64,000 nucleotides of DNA, taken from a virus. The DNA lies in the IMG/VR virus record IMGVR_UViG_3300034279_001861, positions 111,161 to 175,160 of that record, one strand, 5' to 3'. A program made the translations under genes and the position numbers. This document shows positions 1 through 6,687 of this stretch, in pieces (the stretch's first letter is position 1; every line of letters begins with the position of its first letter). Below the pieces are notes generated by a model. The model searched no databases. It worked only from the letters and a program-made list of their open reading frames with translations, and had not been told where the DNA came from.

Positions 1-21
1 AAAAACGCTTTTAGCCTGTGG

Positions 22-438
22 CTAGCGGCTGTTAGCTGTATCCAGTACCGCTTGAGCCGCAGAAACCACCTTGAGCACATGCAGATTTACTTGTTCAGGT
101 TGTGCGGTTTCTGTGGGCTGTTCTGGTTCGATCCCAAGCATAGCACATGTCTCCAAGTACTTCTGCGCATGCGGAGTTACTTGTTCAGGTTGTGCGGTTT
201 CTGCGGGCGGTTCCGGTTTGAACGGATACACAAAAAGTGTATCTGCTGCATTCGTGTTGTTGCGGATTGCGAACTTCACGCTGCGAGACCTGAGCTCGTG
301 GCGGATCTCTTCTTGCGAAGCTCCGTCTTTCCGCAACGCAAATTCCAGCCCGATTGAATCAGCTGGCAGACTGTGGGCCTGCCTTGCGATTCTATCGAAC
401 CACTCCTTGCGATTCTTTTTCCTCATTGAACCTATCAT
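22..438 (-). CDS. Hypothetical protein with duplicated ETAQPEQV segment
   Basis: Function not recognised. The chosen start (ATG at 438, protein begins MIGSMRKKN) is preceded by AAGGA at a 7-base spacing; the frame is open further upstream to 495 but has no ribosome site there. The N-terminal half is basic and mixed. The C-terminal third is Pro/Glu/Gln-rich and carries two copies of ETAQPEQV. In DNA this is a 27-base direct repeat at 87-113 and 177-203. It is the last gene in reading order in the window, just after the tRNA. Low complexity at the end suggests a flexible tail; 138 aa. Confidence 0.6.
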   Translation of the reverse strand: MIGSMRKKNRKEWFDRIARQAHSLPADSIGLEFALRKDGASQEEIRHELRSRSVKFAIRNNTNAADTLFVYPFKPEPPAETAQPEQVTPHAQKYLETCAMLGIEPEQPTETAQPEQVNLHVLKVVSAAQAVLDTANSR

Positions 439-495
439 ACTCAATTCCTTTGAAAAAGGTTTAACGAACAAAGCAACATCAAAGATGTCACACAA

Positions 496-569
496 TGGGA
501 CTGCCCGGACTTGAACCGAGAACCGAGAGATTATGAGTCTCCTGCTCTAACCTATTGAGCTACAGTCCC
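496..569 (-). tRNA. tRNA with CAU anticodon (Met, or Ile2)
   Basis: The minus strand folds into a full cloverleaf: a 7-bp acceptor stem GGGACTG/CAGTCCC, U8-A9, a GCTC/GAGC D stem, and an anticodon stem GGAGA/TCTCT with loop CTCATAA. The variable loop is 5 bases and the T stem CTCGG/CCGGG carries loop TTCAAGT. The discriminator is A and no CCA is encoded. The G1-C72 pair and the lack of a GGG/CCC anticodon stem argue against an initiator tRNA. CAU could read AUG, or AUA if C34 is modified to lysidine; sequence alone does not settle this. It sits between the last DUF6197-like gene and the terminal small gene. Confidence 0.93.
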
Positions 570-577
570 AATCGAAA

Positions 578-838
578 CTAGATGTCTAGCTCTTTAAGAA
601 CAGCAAGGACTTCTTCTTTAGTACGTTCAGGATCATCATTCCAGTCAATTACTCTCATCCCCAAATGTTCTTTGAGTTTAGGGTAGTTCAAGTCCAAAGT
701 ACCAGTAGCTTTCAGTAACCCTACTGCGCAAAAGCTACAAGCTTGAGGATCATTAACTTCTACCCAGTGATCGAATGCGTTTCTTGCTAACGCTCCTTGA
801 CACCAGTCTTTTTCTTCTAACAGTTGCCAAGCTTTCAT
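578..838 (-). CDS. DUF6197-like small protein, copy 1
   Basis: 86 aa. It matches the pattern I know from the DUF6197 family: an N-terminal WCQ, a central F-C motif, then WND, RTKEEV and a final helix ending KELDI. Function of the family is unknown. It is nearly identical to the copy at 2803-3063. Its start overlaps the stop of the preceding copy (ATGA), and that gene supplies AAGGAG as ribosome site. As the last member of its triplet, it ends with AAAGAG and a TAG stop instead of AAGGAG and ATATGA, consistent with no gene being coupled after it; the tRNA follows. Confidence 0.85.
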   Translation of the reverse strand: MKAWQLLEEKDWCQGALARNAFDHWVEVNDPQACSFCAVGLLKATGTLDLNYPKLKEHLGMRVIDWNDDPERTKEEVLAVLKELDI

Positions 839-1107
839 ATGTCTAGCTCCTTAAGTAAAGCGATGACTTCTTCCTTAGTGCGGTCGGGATGGTCGTTCCA
901 TTCCGTAATTTGCAAAGTGGAGTAAAGCGAGAGGTGATGTTCTAATTTTTTAAGTGCAGGGCTACCCGCACCTACCCGTTCTAAAGCTCCGCGGGTGCAA
1001 AAACTACAAGCCATAGCACTATCAATAGGAGCCGGAAGGCCTTCTGCATTTCTTGCCCATGCGTATTGACACCAGCCTTTTTCTTCTAACAATTCCCAAG
1101 CTTTCAT
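835..1107 (-). CDS. DUF6197-like small protein, copy 2
   Basis: 90 aa; middle member of the first triplet. Shows the family marks: a WCQ motif near residue 12, the SFC centre, WNDHPDRTKEEV and the KELDI end. The middle (about residues 20-65) differs strongly from the sister copies while both ends are almost invariant. The codons for the terminal Lys-Glu (AAGGAG) also form the Shine-Dalgarno site for the next gene, whose ATG overlaps the TGA stop. Function unknown. Confidence 0.85.
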   Translation of the reverse strand: MKAWELLEEKGWCQYAWARNAEGLPAPIDSAMACSFCTRGALERVGAGSPALKKLEHHLSLYSTLQITEWNDHPDRTKEEVIALLKELDI

Positions 1108-1409
1108 ATATCAAGCTCCTTAAGCAAAGCGATGACTTCTTCTTTGGTACGTTCAGGATGGTCGTTCCAAACTGAAATTAACGCATGTTGATCTGTTGCC
1201 TGCAATTTATCTTGCACGCTATTAACATCGTCATACACACCAATGGCGTCTACAGCTCCGTATTTCGATGTGTGTTTTCTGTCTATCGCTCCGAAAATAC
1301 AAAAGCTAACGGCTTTGTCGCTAATCGGGGAACAAGACCGCCCTTTGTCGCTTCTTGCGTTAACCTTTTGACACCAGCCGTTTTGCTCGATGATTTGCCA
1401 AGCCTTCAT
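1104..1409 (-). CDS. DUF6197-like small protein, copy 3
   Basis: 101 aa; first member of its triplet in reading order, with its own Shine-Dalgarno (AAGGAG, 8 bases before ATG). Carries WCQ, SFC, WNDHPERTKEEV and KELDI. The central loop is about 10-15 residues longer than in copies 1 and 2 and resembles the copy at 3060-3380 around its RKH motif. Coupled to copy 2 by an ATGA overlap. Function unknown. Confidence 0.85.
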   Translation of the reverse strand: MKAWQIIEQNGWCQKVNARSDKGRSCSPISDKAVSFCIFGAIDRKHTSKYGAVDAIGVYDDVNSVQDKLQATDQHALISVWNDHPERTKEEVIALLKELDI

Positions 1410-1440
1410 AAGCTAAACTCCTTAAGTAAAAAGAAAACAA

Positions 1441-1740
1441 TTAGCTACAGAAATGATGTTCAGTAAGTGAATGCCGCTTCATCATGTCTTGTTCGACCAT
1501 TTCTGCCCACTTTTCAAATTCACCGTTATCAAACGAATCTTCAACATCCAGAAAAGGAAAAACCCAACCCAGTTTATTGAAATTAGAACTGCAAATTTGA
1601 GGACCAAGATGACTTGGTCTTGCTGACGTGAATGGGCATTCGCAGTATTCACCGAGCAAGAACATGTATTCTGACAAGTACTGGTGTGGTAGATTTGGAA
1701 CTACTGTCCTTGCCCAAAAGATATTATCCGATTTTCTCAT
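1441..1740 (-). CDS. Hypothetical protein
   Basis: 99 aa, no family recognised. It has four cysteines and several aromatic residues, so a compact globular fold is likely. The ribosome site is weak (GGAT some 13 bases upstream), leaving the start uncertain. It lies between the DUF6197-like triplet and another unknown gene, with only 17 bases to the latter. Frame length and operon position support a real gene. Confidence 0.55.
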   Translation of the reverse strand: MRKSDNIFWARTVVPNLPHQYLSEYMFLLGEYCECPFTSARPSHLGPQICSSNFNKLGWVFPFLDVEDSFDNGEFEKWAEMVEQDMMKRHSLTEHHFCS

Positions 1741-1757
1741 TTTGACACGTTATCCGT

Positions 1758-2108
1758 TTAGAATCCGTTTAGAATCGCCTTGTCGATGTTAGCTGCGGCA
1801 GCCGCTTCAGCGGCGATACAATCGGCGTTCGCTTGTTCCGACCACTCGCTGAAATCTTTCATCTTTTGCGTGTGATCAGTTTCTGTCTCTTGCTCGCGGA
1901 TACAATCAGTATAGTCCGCAATAAATTCTTTAGCCCTTTCAAGTAAAAAAGCTGCTTCTTCAAGCGTACTGAGCATTTGCGAAAACCCAGACACGTCATC
2001 GTAATCGTTGTCAACAAACCAGTTACGAACGTCTTCAATTGATGCTATATCTTTTCTCAAGGCGTATTGTTGACGACGTAGCAGAATTTTCAGAGTATCT
2101 TTAGACAT
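1758..2108 (-). CDS. Hypothetical helical protein
   Basis: 116 aa, not recognised. Predicted by eye to be almost entirely helical, acidic in the middle (QETETDHTQKMKDFSEW) with an alanine-rich stretch near the C terminus. AAGGA lies 8 bases before the ATG. The gap upstream (2109-2169) holds a small hairpin that is also found at 2766-2781. Confidence 0.65.
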   Translation of the reverse strand: MSKDTLKILLRRQQYALRKDIASIEDVRNWFVDNDYDDVSGFSQMLSTLEEAAFLLERAKEFIADYTDCIREQETETDHTQKMKDFSEWSEQANADCIAAEAAAAANIDKAILNGF

Positions 2109-2137
2109 AGAAATATTCCTTAACAGAAAGAAAAAAA

Positions 2138-2153
2138 CCGGAGCCTATCCCGA
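2138..2153 (-). repeat. Short intergenic hairpin, copy A (possible weak terminator)
   Basis: On the minus strand TCGG and CCGG enclose the 8-base loop GATAGGCT, followed directly by a T-run of seven. The same hairpin with loop TATAGGCT recurs at 2766-2781. The loop ATAGGCT and the CCGG arm are kept, while surrounding bases differ. Confidence 0.4.
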
Positions 2154-2169
2154 CATGGTTGGGGTGGGT

Positions 2170-2535
2170 TTACTCGGACTCGCAAGAGGTTTGCTCGGCC
2201 TGCCGATTGATTTGGCAGCGTAACCACGATCGACCACAGGCGTCGAGGAAATAAATCAAACTTGGCTCTCCGGCGTAGGCTAGTCGGAACCCGATCAATT
2301 CTACCTGCGACCACGGATCTGTCGGGAAATTCTTAACCCTAGCTTCGACCGGCTTGTGCGTCTTGACAATCGAATGTGTGATCTTGACAAGATCGTCGAG
2401 GTTTAGGTCCTCCCAGCAAGATTTCGTAACTTGATCCACCAGCGGAGCCAATGCCCTTTCTGCTGCTCCTTGTCCGTTGTCACGGTCATACAGCTGCGGA
2501 TTTAACGTATCTTTTCCTAGATCTACTTTCATCAC
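2170..2535 (-). CDS. C-terminal part of a split conserved small phage protein
   Basis: Begins (GTG or the next ATG) with MKVDL, then LYDRDNGQGAAERA. From memory this segment, with RVMKVDLSGD and YDRDNG, is the second half of a widespread small phage/plasmid protein whose first half is the gene at 2554-2736. The two frames are the same frame: a single TAA and six codons (D-Y-L-R-G-R) separate them, which are just the residues expected in an unbroken family member. No convincing ribosome site of its own; translation may restart after the stop. The remaining ~90 residues are unrecognised. Function unknown. Confidence 0.65.
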   Translation of the reverse strand: MMKVDLGKDTLNPQLYDRDNGQGAAERALAPLVDQVTKSCWEDLNLDDLVKITHSIVKTHKPVEARVKNFPTDPWSQVELIGFRLAYAGEPSLIYFLDACGRSWLRCQINRQAEQTSCESE

Positions 2536-2553
2536 ACGACCCCTTAAATAGTC

Positions 2554-2736
2554 TTAATACTGGCCGCCTCTGTTGACTGTGCTAATGCCGCTGGTGTACT
2601 GTCTTGCGTCTTCCACCGTCATGGGGACCGCACCGGACTCATCCAAAAAACCCATTCCCTGTTGCTTGCTTGCGTTAAACAGTGCCGCTAGTACTTCCGC
2701 TTTGTCCAACTTGCTAATATCAATTGTGTTGCTCAT
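2554..2736 (-). CDS. N-terminal part of a split conserved small phage protein
   Basis: 60 aa. It has the family pattern ISKLDKAEVLAALFNASK, QGMGFL and MTVEDAR. Intact relatives, as I remember them, run on through a YFDYLxGRVMKVDL segment; here a TAA replaces the residue before DYLRGRV and the rest is continued in frame by the gene at 2170-2535. GGGAA lies about 9 bases before the ATG. It may be a split but functional pair, a nonsense mutant, or a sequencing error. TAA is a normal stop in this genome, so whole-genome recoding is unlikely. Confidence 0.65.
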   Translation of the reverse strand: MSNTIDISKLDKAEVLAALFNASKQQGMGFLDESGAVPMTVEDARQYTSGISTVNRGGQY

Positions 2737-2765
2737 TTTATAGTTCCCAAAAAAGTGTTAGTAAA

Positions 2766-2781
2766 CCGGAGCCTATACCGG
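2766..2781 (-). repeat. Short intergenic hairpin, copy B
   Basis: CCGG-TATAGGCT-CCGG on the minus strand, followed by TTT; sister of the hairpin at 2138-2153. It lies between the second DUF6197-like triplet and the split gene. Confidence 0.4.
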
Positions 2782-2802
2782 CAGAAGGCAGTTAGAACTA
2801 GA

Positions 2803-3063
2803 CTAGATGTCTAGCTCTTTAAGAACAGCAAGGACTTCTTCCTTAGTACGTTCAGGATGGTCGTTCCAGTCAACTACATTCATCCCTAAATGTTCTTTGA
2901 GTTTAGGGTAGTTCAAGTCACAAGTACCAGTAGCTTCCAGTAACCCTACCACGCAAAATCTACGAGCCTGAGGATCGTGAACTCTTACACTTTGACCGCT
3001 TGCGTTTCTTGCGTAATCTCCTTGACACCAGTCTTTTTCTTCTAACAATTCCCAAGCTTTCAT
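2803..3063 (-). CDS. DUF6197-like small protein, copy 4
   Basis: 86 aa, almost the same as copy 1 at 578-838 in protein and DNA, including the AAAGAG end with TAG stop. It is the last member of the second triplet, as copy 1 is of the first, so a block duplication or gene conversion joined the two positions. Family marks: WCQ, RFC, WNDHPERTKEEV, KELDI. Function unknown. Confidence 0.85.
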   Translation of the reverse strand: MKAWELLEEKDWCQGDYARNASGQSVRVHDPQARRFCVVGLLEATGTCDLNYPKLKEHLGMNVVDWNDHPERTKEEVLAVLKELDI

Positions 3064-3380
3064 ATATCAAGCTCCTTAAGCAAAGCGATGACTTCTTCTT
3101 TGGTACGTTCAAGCTCGTCGTTCCAATTTATCAAACAGTCGTCGCGACCTAGAAACTCCAACTTTTCCTCGGCTTTGCCGATGTCAAAATATGCCGCTAA
3201 GTTTGCAGTATCGGTTTCCCACGGACCAAAAGTTTTAGCTGAGTGCTTTCGAAGAATGGCTCCGACGGCACAAAAGCTAATGGCAGTCGTATCGACAGGC
3301 CTACAAGTTAAGTCTAGTTCGTTTTTTGCCATGCGACCTTGGCACCAGCCGTACTTTTCAAGTATTTCAAAGGCTTTCAT
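3060..3380 (-). CDS. DUF6197-like small protein, copy 5
   Basis: 106 aa, the longest copy, with an enlarged central region (about residues 45-80). Family marks WCQ, SFC, WNDELERTKEEV and KELDI are present. Joined to copy 4 by ATGA overlap, with AAGGAG from its own terminal codons serving the next start. Function unknown. Confidence 0.85.
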   Translation of the reverse strand: MKAFEILEKYGWCQGRMAKNELDLTCRPVDTTAISFCAVGAILRKHSAKTFGPWETDTANLAAYFDIGKAEEKLEFLGRDDCLINWNDELERTKEEVIALLKELDI

Positions 3381-3664
3381 ATGTCAAGCTCCTTGAGTAA
3401 CGCAACAACTTCTTCTTTGGTACGGCTAGAATGATCGTTCCAAACTGAAAGGCTTGCACTGCTTCCAAAACCAAGTTTACGGCAGGCTTTAGCAAGGTCT
3501 TCCGTTAGAGTAGTGCGTGAGCATCGATTCTTTCGATATATCGCACCTATTAAACAAAAGTTAGCTGCAGTTTTGTCGTTAATACTACAGCCAACCCCTG
3601 TTTCGTCTGTTGCCAGGTTTTCTTGGCACCAGCCGTACTTTTCAAGTAGCTCGAAGGCTTTCAT
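3377..3664 (-). CDS. DUF6197-like small protein, copy 6
   Basis: 95 aa; first member of the second triplet. Its ribosome site GGAG, 7 bases before ATG, lies within the last codons of the upstream gene at 3666-4184. WCQ, NFC, WNDHSSRTKEEV and KELDI are visible. The most diverged of the six in the middle. Function unknown. Confidence 0.85.
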   Translation of the reverse strand: MKAFELLEKYGWCQENLATDETGVGCSINDKTAANFCLIGAIYRKNRCSRTTLTEDLAKACRKLGFGSSASLSVWNDHSSRTKEEVVALLKELDI

Positions 3665-3665
3665 A

Positions 3666-4184
3666 TCAGTCTCCGTAGATAGGTAAAAGTAAACTGTCGC
3701 TGTCGCGAAGAGTATATTTTTGGCAAATGGCGATAACCCATTTAAAGTCTCGCTTAGAAATTAAAAGCACCTCGCCGCGACCAGTCATACCGACAGCTGT
3801 CCAGCCTTTGTTAAGGTACAGTCGCAAAGAAGTTTCGTCCGCTTCAGGCCACAAGGCCTGAAAGTAGCTCAAAACAATCTTAGACTGCACTGGGTCTTCG
3901 GTTGAAAACATCATCAGGTACCTAACAGGATTTTTCATATCTTCCCAGTAGGATCCATGAATTGGAATTTTGAAATTTTGAGGCTTCTCCTGATAGTCAG
4001 AATTGAGACGGATCGCTTTTTCCCTTAGCTCGCAGATATCGTTTCGTCGCATTTCGGGATCAAGTGTTTCTACGATCACGTCTACAAATTTCTTGTAGCG
4101 ATCTACTGTGCATTTCAAACACGGTAGACCGCTGATTTTGTCGCAACAGTTAGAGCAAAGATTTCTAAAACTAGCGTCGTTCAT
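3666..4184 (-). CDS. Hypothetical protein with N-terminal CxxC pairs
   Basis: 172 aa. The N terminus has two cysteine pairs (CSNCC and CLKC about 12 residues apart), a likely zinc-binding knuckle. The rest is unrecognised and mixed alpha/beta. AAAAGGGG precedes the ATG by about 10 bases. It overlaps the end of the gene at 4171-4407 and its last codons carry the ribosome site for the DUF6197-like triplet, so it is part of that transcript. Confidence 0.65.
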   Translation of the reverse strand: MNDASFRNLCSNCCDKISGLPCLKCTVDRYKKFVDVIVETLDPEMRRNDICELREKAIRLNSDYQEKPQNFKIPIHGSYWEDMKNPVRYLMMFSTEDPVQSKIVLSYFQALWPEADETSLRLYLNKGWTAVGMTGRGEVLLISKRDFKWVIAICQKYTLRDSDSLLLPIYGD

Positions 4185-4407
4185 TTCTTTTTTCCCCTTT
4201 TATTACCACGTCTTTAGCGACACCAAATCCGCACAGTTTGGCAAACATTTCCTGCCAATCGAAAGCTTTTTCGTTCCACTCTCCGTCGATTTGTAATGGA
4301 TGCGGGTTTAGAAGCTCTTCAAAATGGGCAAAAAGGTCGTGTTTGTCCGGTGCTTTCGACTTGCCGACTAGCTCCGCCGCTTTTTCAAGCGTCATTGTCG
4401 TTTTCAT
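4171..4407 (-). CDS. Hypothetical small protein
   Basis: 78 aa, starting at MKTTMTLEKAAEL. This start is chosen because GGAGG lies 8 bases upstream and the ATG overlaps the TGA of the preceding gene (ATGA). Longer in-frame starts would lie inside that gene. It is basic at the C terminus. Not recognised. Confidence 0.65.
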   Translation of the reverse strand: MKTTMTLEKAAELVGKSKAPDKHDLFAHFEELLNPHPLQIDGEWNEKAFDWQEMFAKLCGFGVAKDVVIKGEKRNERR

Positions 4408-4631
4408 TTCTTTTTCCTCCATGGAACTTGAATTTCTGCAACTCTGCGGTTGGCTTCTGCACATTGTTTGTCGATACCGTCAAGCTCGGCAATAAGCCTT
4501 TCAGCAATATCGCCAAAATAAATTCGTATAAGCCTTTTGAGAATCTGGCGATCTCCGTGAGGCCAAACCAGACCGGCCTGCTTTAAGCTGTTTATGACAG
4601 CTTCGAGAACGATTGAATCTGTACTTTCCAT
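4404..4631 (-). CDS. Hypothetical small helical protein
   Basis: 75 aa, largely helical by eye, with a lysine-rich end (PWRKKK). The codons for this end also hold the GGAGG that serves the next gene. The start at 4631 is almost adjacent to the stop of the gene at 4633-5157. Not recognised. Confidence 0.6.
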   Translation of the reverse strand: MESTDSIVLEAVINSLKQAGLVWPHGDRQILKRLIRIYFGDIAERLIAELDGIDKQCAEANRRVAEIQVPWRKKK

Positions 4632-4632
4632 G

Positions 4633-5157
4633 TCATTTGCTTTCTAAGTATTGATAGGCGGGACTAAGCTCGCGATCGTTCCAGTAGGTACCTACGATCA
4701 TGCGATGCTGATCAACTGGTGTTTCGACTTTTATCGAAAGACCAGCTGCAATTTTTTCTTCAACAGCTGCGTTAAGTTTTTCAGAACGCAAACGGTATGA
4801 ATCCCAACAAAAGCGGCGATAGTCCTCTAGGGGTAGAGATCCAGCATAAACTGCTGTTATCGATTTACAGTTACGGGCAACCCTTTTGACAACCAAATGC
4901 GTCCAGTCAGCGGGAGGTATTTCGTCTACGAAAACGATAATACCAATTGGTTTTCGAAGCCGATTCCAGACAGTCGCTTCAAATAGCCAGTTGGAGATAA
5001 ATTCCAATCTAACCATGTAGTTTCCCTTGTCCGTTTGGACAAAAGGAACTTCGGCAACACAAATACCTTCGGTCGTGTGAACGGCAAAATCCCGCCACAG
5101 GCAGGTGCCAGGCTTTAACCTGGACACCAGCTCTTCTAAGTTTTGTAGTTTTTCCAC
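4633..5157 (-). CDS. Hypothetical protein
   Basis: 174 aa if started at GTG 5157, directly after the TAA of the preceding gene; a TTG at 5187 would overlap that gene by 29 bases. Neither has a strong ribosome site, so the start is uncertain. The body is mixed alpha/beta with a hydrophobic strand (GIIVFVDEI). No known motif. Confidence 0.6.
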   Translation of the reverse strand: MEKLQNLEELVSRLKPGTCLWRDFAVHTTEGICVAEVPFVQTDKGNYMVRLEFISNWLFEATVWNRLRKPIGIIVFVDEIPPADWTHLVVKRVARNCKSITAVYAGSLPLEDYRRFCWDSYRLRSEKLNAAVEEKIAAGLSIKVETPVDQHRMIVGTYWNDRELSPAYQYLESK

Positions 5158-5158
5158 G

Positions 5159-5536
5159 TTATTTCTTTGGGTCCATGAAAATGACAATGAAAAAAACTTC
5201 TAGTGACATGCGGGATTCAAACTTTGCAACCCACTCAAGCTCCTCGGCTGACAAAGTTTCCTTTGTCTTATTGAGGATAGTAATCTCGCTGTCTTTAAGT
5301 TCTCGAAGTTTGCGATCCAGAATCTTGTTCATCGATCTGCGAAAGACAGGGCCTGGTTCGCCTCTCTGAATAACAAATCCCAACCAGAAAGCGTCCTGAA
5401 ACGCGTGCACTGTGTTAGTGACGAGCTTTTCGTTGCGAACTTCTTTAACCGGTGCTCCCGGCTTGTCCTGGACCTGCATCGCAGAAAGCGTGAAAAGACT
5501 AGACAAAGTAAACAGAATCAAAATGATCGTACGCAT
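5159..5536 (-). CDS. Secreted or inner-membrane-anchored hypothetical protein
   Basis: 125 aa. The N terminus MRTIILILFTLSSLFTLSA is a typical Sec signal with possible cleavage after Ala19. The start at 5536 has AAGGA 7 bases upstream; the longer frame to 5581 would run into the structured RNA region. The mature part is charged and helical with a hydrophobic C-terminal strand (VFFIVIFM). It is the first gene after the RNA region. It might act in the envelope during lysis or exclusion, but nothing specific is seen. Confidence 0.65.
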   Translation of the reverse strand: MRTIILILFTLSSLFTLSAMQVQDKPGAPVKEVRNEKLVTNTVHAFQDAFWLGFVIQRGEPGPVFRRSMNKILDRKLRELKDSEITILNKTKETLSAEELEWVAKFESRMSLEVFFIVIFMDPKK

Positions 5537-5565
5537 GATTTTTCCTTGTGAATGTAAATTAAAGA

Positions 5566-6350
5566 TTACCGCAGCATTCACTGAATGCGGTAAGCTTGTG
5601 TCCTCTGCATTTGCCAGGGCTTGGAACCTGCCTCACCGTGAGGGCTGCATTACACGCCGCAACTCTGCAAAGATCCTCACTGATCTTTACGCTTGCGGCA
5701 GGTCGGTCATGTAACTTGACCGGTGGTATAGAGTGAGCTATGCATTTTTCTACCTGTATGCTCAGGCTCTTAGCGTAGAAGTACGGGCAAGTTTCCGCTC
5801 TGCCTAGCGATCCGTTCTTCCACGGATTATTACTGGCCCCTTCGCGGTAGCTTTGCGTCGGACTCTCTCCGCGTGACTTGTCGTTACTGATCAAGTCCAC
5901 TGCTGACGTTTTTTAGTGTCGTCAGTACCACGTTACCTTTGGTTTAGCGAGAAGGTATTTCTCGGAACGTTTACTGCTTTTTAGCTCCGCCTTGAGATTG
6001 TTATAGACAACGCAAGACGCCAACATAAAAGCCCACAGAAATTTAGGGCTAGTTGTCGGAACAGTTTTCACTTTCTGGGGAATGCCCTTTCGGACTTTAG
6101 TTCAACCCCGAAACCGTGCCACGTGTACCTTTACACGCCACACAGTAATGCTTTACAAGACCCATAAAGAGAAGATCTTGGTAAGGACGACACAAGTGCT
6201 AGCCGCCCGCAAATATCGCAAAGACAAAAGACGCTGTTACCCTCAGCTTGATTTTTACATCAAGCGAGTGCGGCCTTTGCGATACTCGACTTAAGCCAGT
6301 GAAAATACGTTTGCTTTTGTATTTCGACCGACTTGCAAACGATAAGTCGT
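5566..6350 (-). ncRNA. Large structured noncoding RNA candidate (GOLLD/ROOL-like)
   Basis: About 785 bases without a credible gene, tiled by at least 19 local helices on the minus strand. Examples: CGACTT/AAGTCG (6329-6349), a 10-bp TATCGCAAAG/CTTTGCGATA enclosing a further hairpin (6214-6284), and ACGGTTT/AAACTGT enclosing GGGG/CCCC and a GAAA-capped stem (6061-6117). Others are CTGACG/CGTCAG (5903-5925), GCCGCAA/TTGCGGC enclosing AAAGATC/GATCTTT (5656-5699), and TTACCGCA/TGCGGTAA (5566-5593). G-U wobble pairs and the GNRA loop fit only the minus strand. Phages are known to carry giant ornate RNAs of this size (GOLLD, ROOL); assignment to either is inference. Ends are approximate. Confidence 0.6.
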
Positions 6351-6390
6351 CTGCATATTATTATGACTCGTTTTTAACGAAAATTAAGCA

Positions 6391-6687
6391 CTAAAAAGTA
6401 TACTCTACAACCTTACCATTTTGGGCTACTCTCAGTCTAACCTTATCAGCACTAAGCATTTCTTTAAGTCGCTTCTTTTTCTCCACACCCATGTTGATGA
6501 TAGATTGCTTGATCGTCTGCATGGTCTGCACACGTCTGGCTGCTGCCTTGTTACAAGGTTTACAACTTTTCTTCGCAACCGGTGCGGCACCGCTTGCGAG
6601 GAACGGAAACTCTCGTACGAAGTTAGGATTTGTAGCGAGCGTGAGCAACACCGTATCTTCAAGTGTAAGTAGCTTGTGTGTAGCCAT
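6391..6687 (-). CDS. Hypothetical basic protein with CKPC motif
   Basis: 98 aa, lysine/arginine-rich with a single CKPC motif in the middle and a predicted helical core. The start is coupled to the gene before it by TAATG. It is the last gene before the structured RNA. Might bind nucleic acid or metal, but this is a guess from charge only. Confidence 0.65.
   Translation of the reverse strand: MATHKLLTLEDTVLLTLATNPNFVREFPFLASGAAPVAKKSCKPCNKAAARRVQTMQTIKQSIINMGVEKKKRLKEMLSADKVRLRVAQNGKVVEYTF

Noticed and set aside
1-21. Terminator at the window start
   Set aside because: The TAGCC/GGCTA stem is only 5 bp and is separated from the T-run by AAAGCG; too weak to call.
2120-2314. 64-codon minus-strand frame overlapping the split gene
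   Set aside because: Lies in another frame inside the gene at 2170-2535, which has recognisable conserved residues.
5559-5900. 113-codon minus-strand open frame inside the RNA region
   Set aside because: No ribosome site, odd composition, and the stretch is filled with stem-loops that better explain it as RNA.
6082-6294. 70-codon plus-strand open frame in the same region
   Set aside because: Opposite to all other genes, basic and without a start signal; overlaps several helices.
5566-6350. Group I or group II intron
   Set aside because: No flanking split gene; no domain V hairpin or convincing P/Q/R/S core seen. A CCGCAAGC stretch recalls element Q but pairs locally instead.
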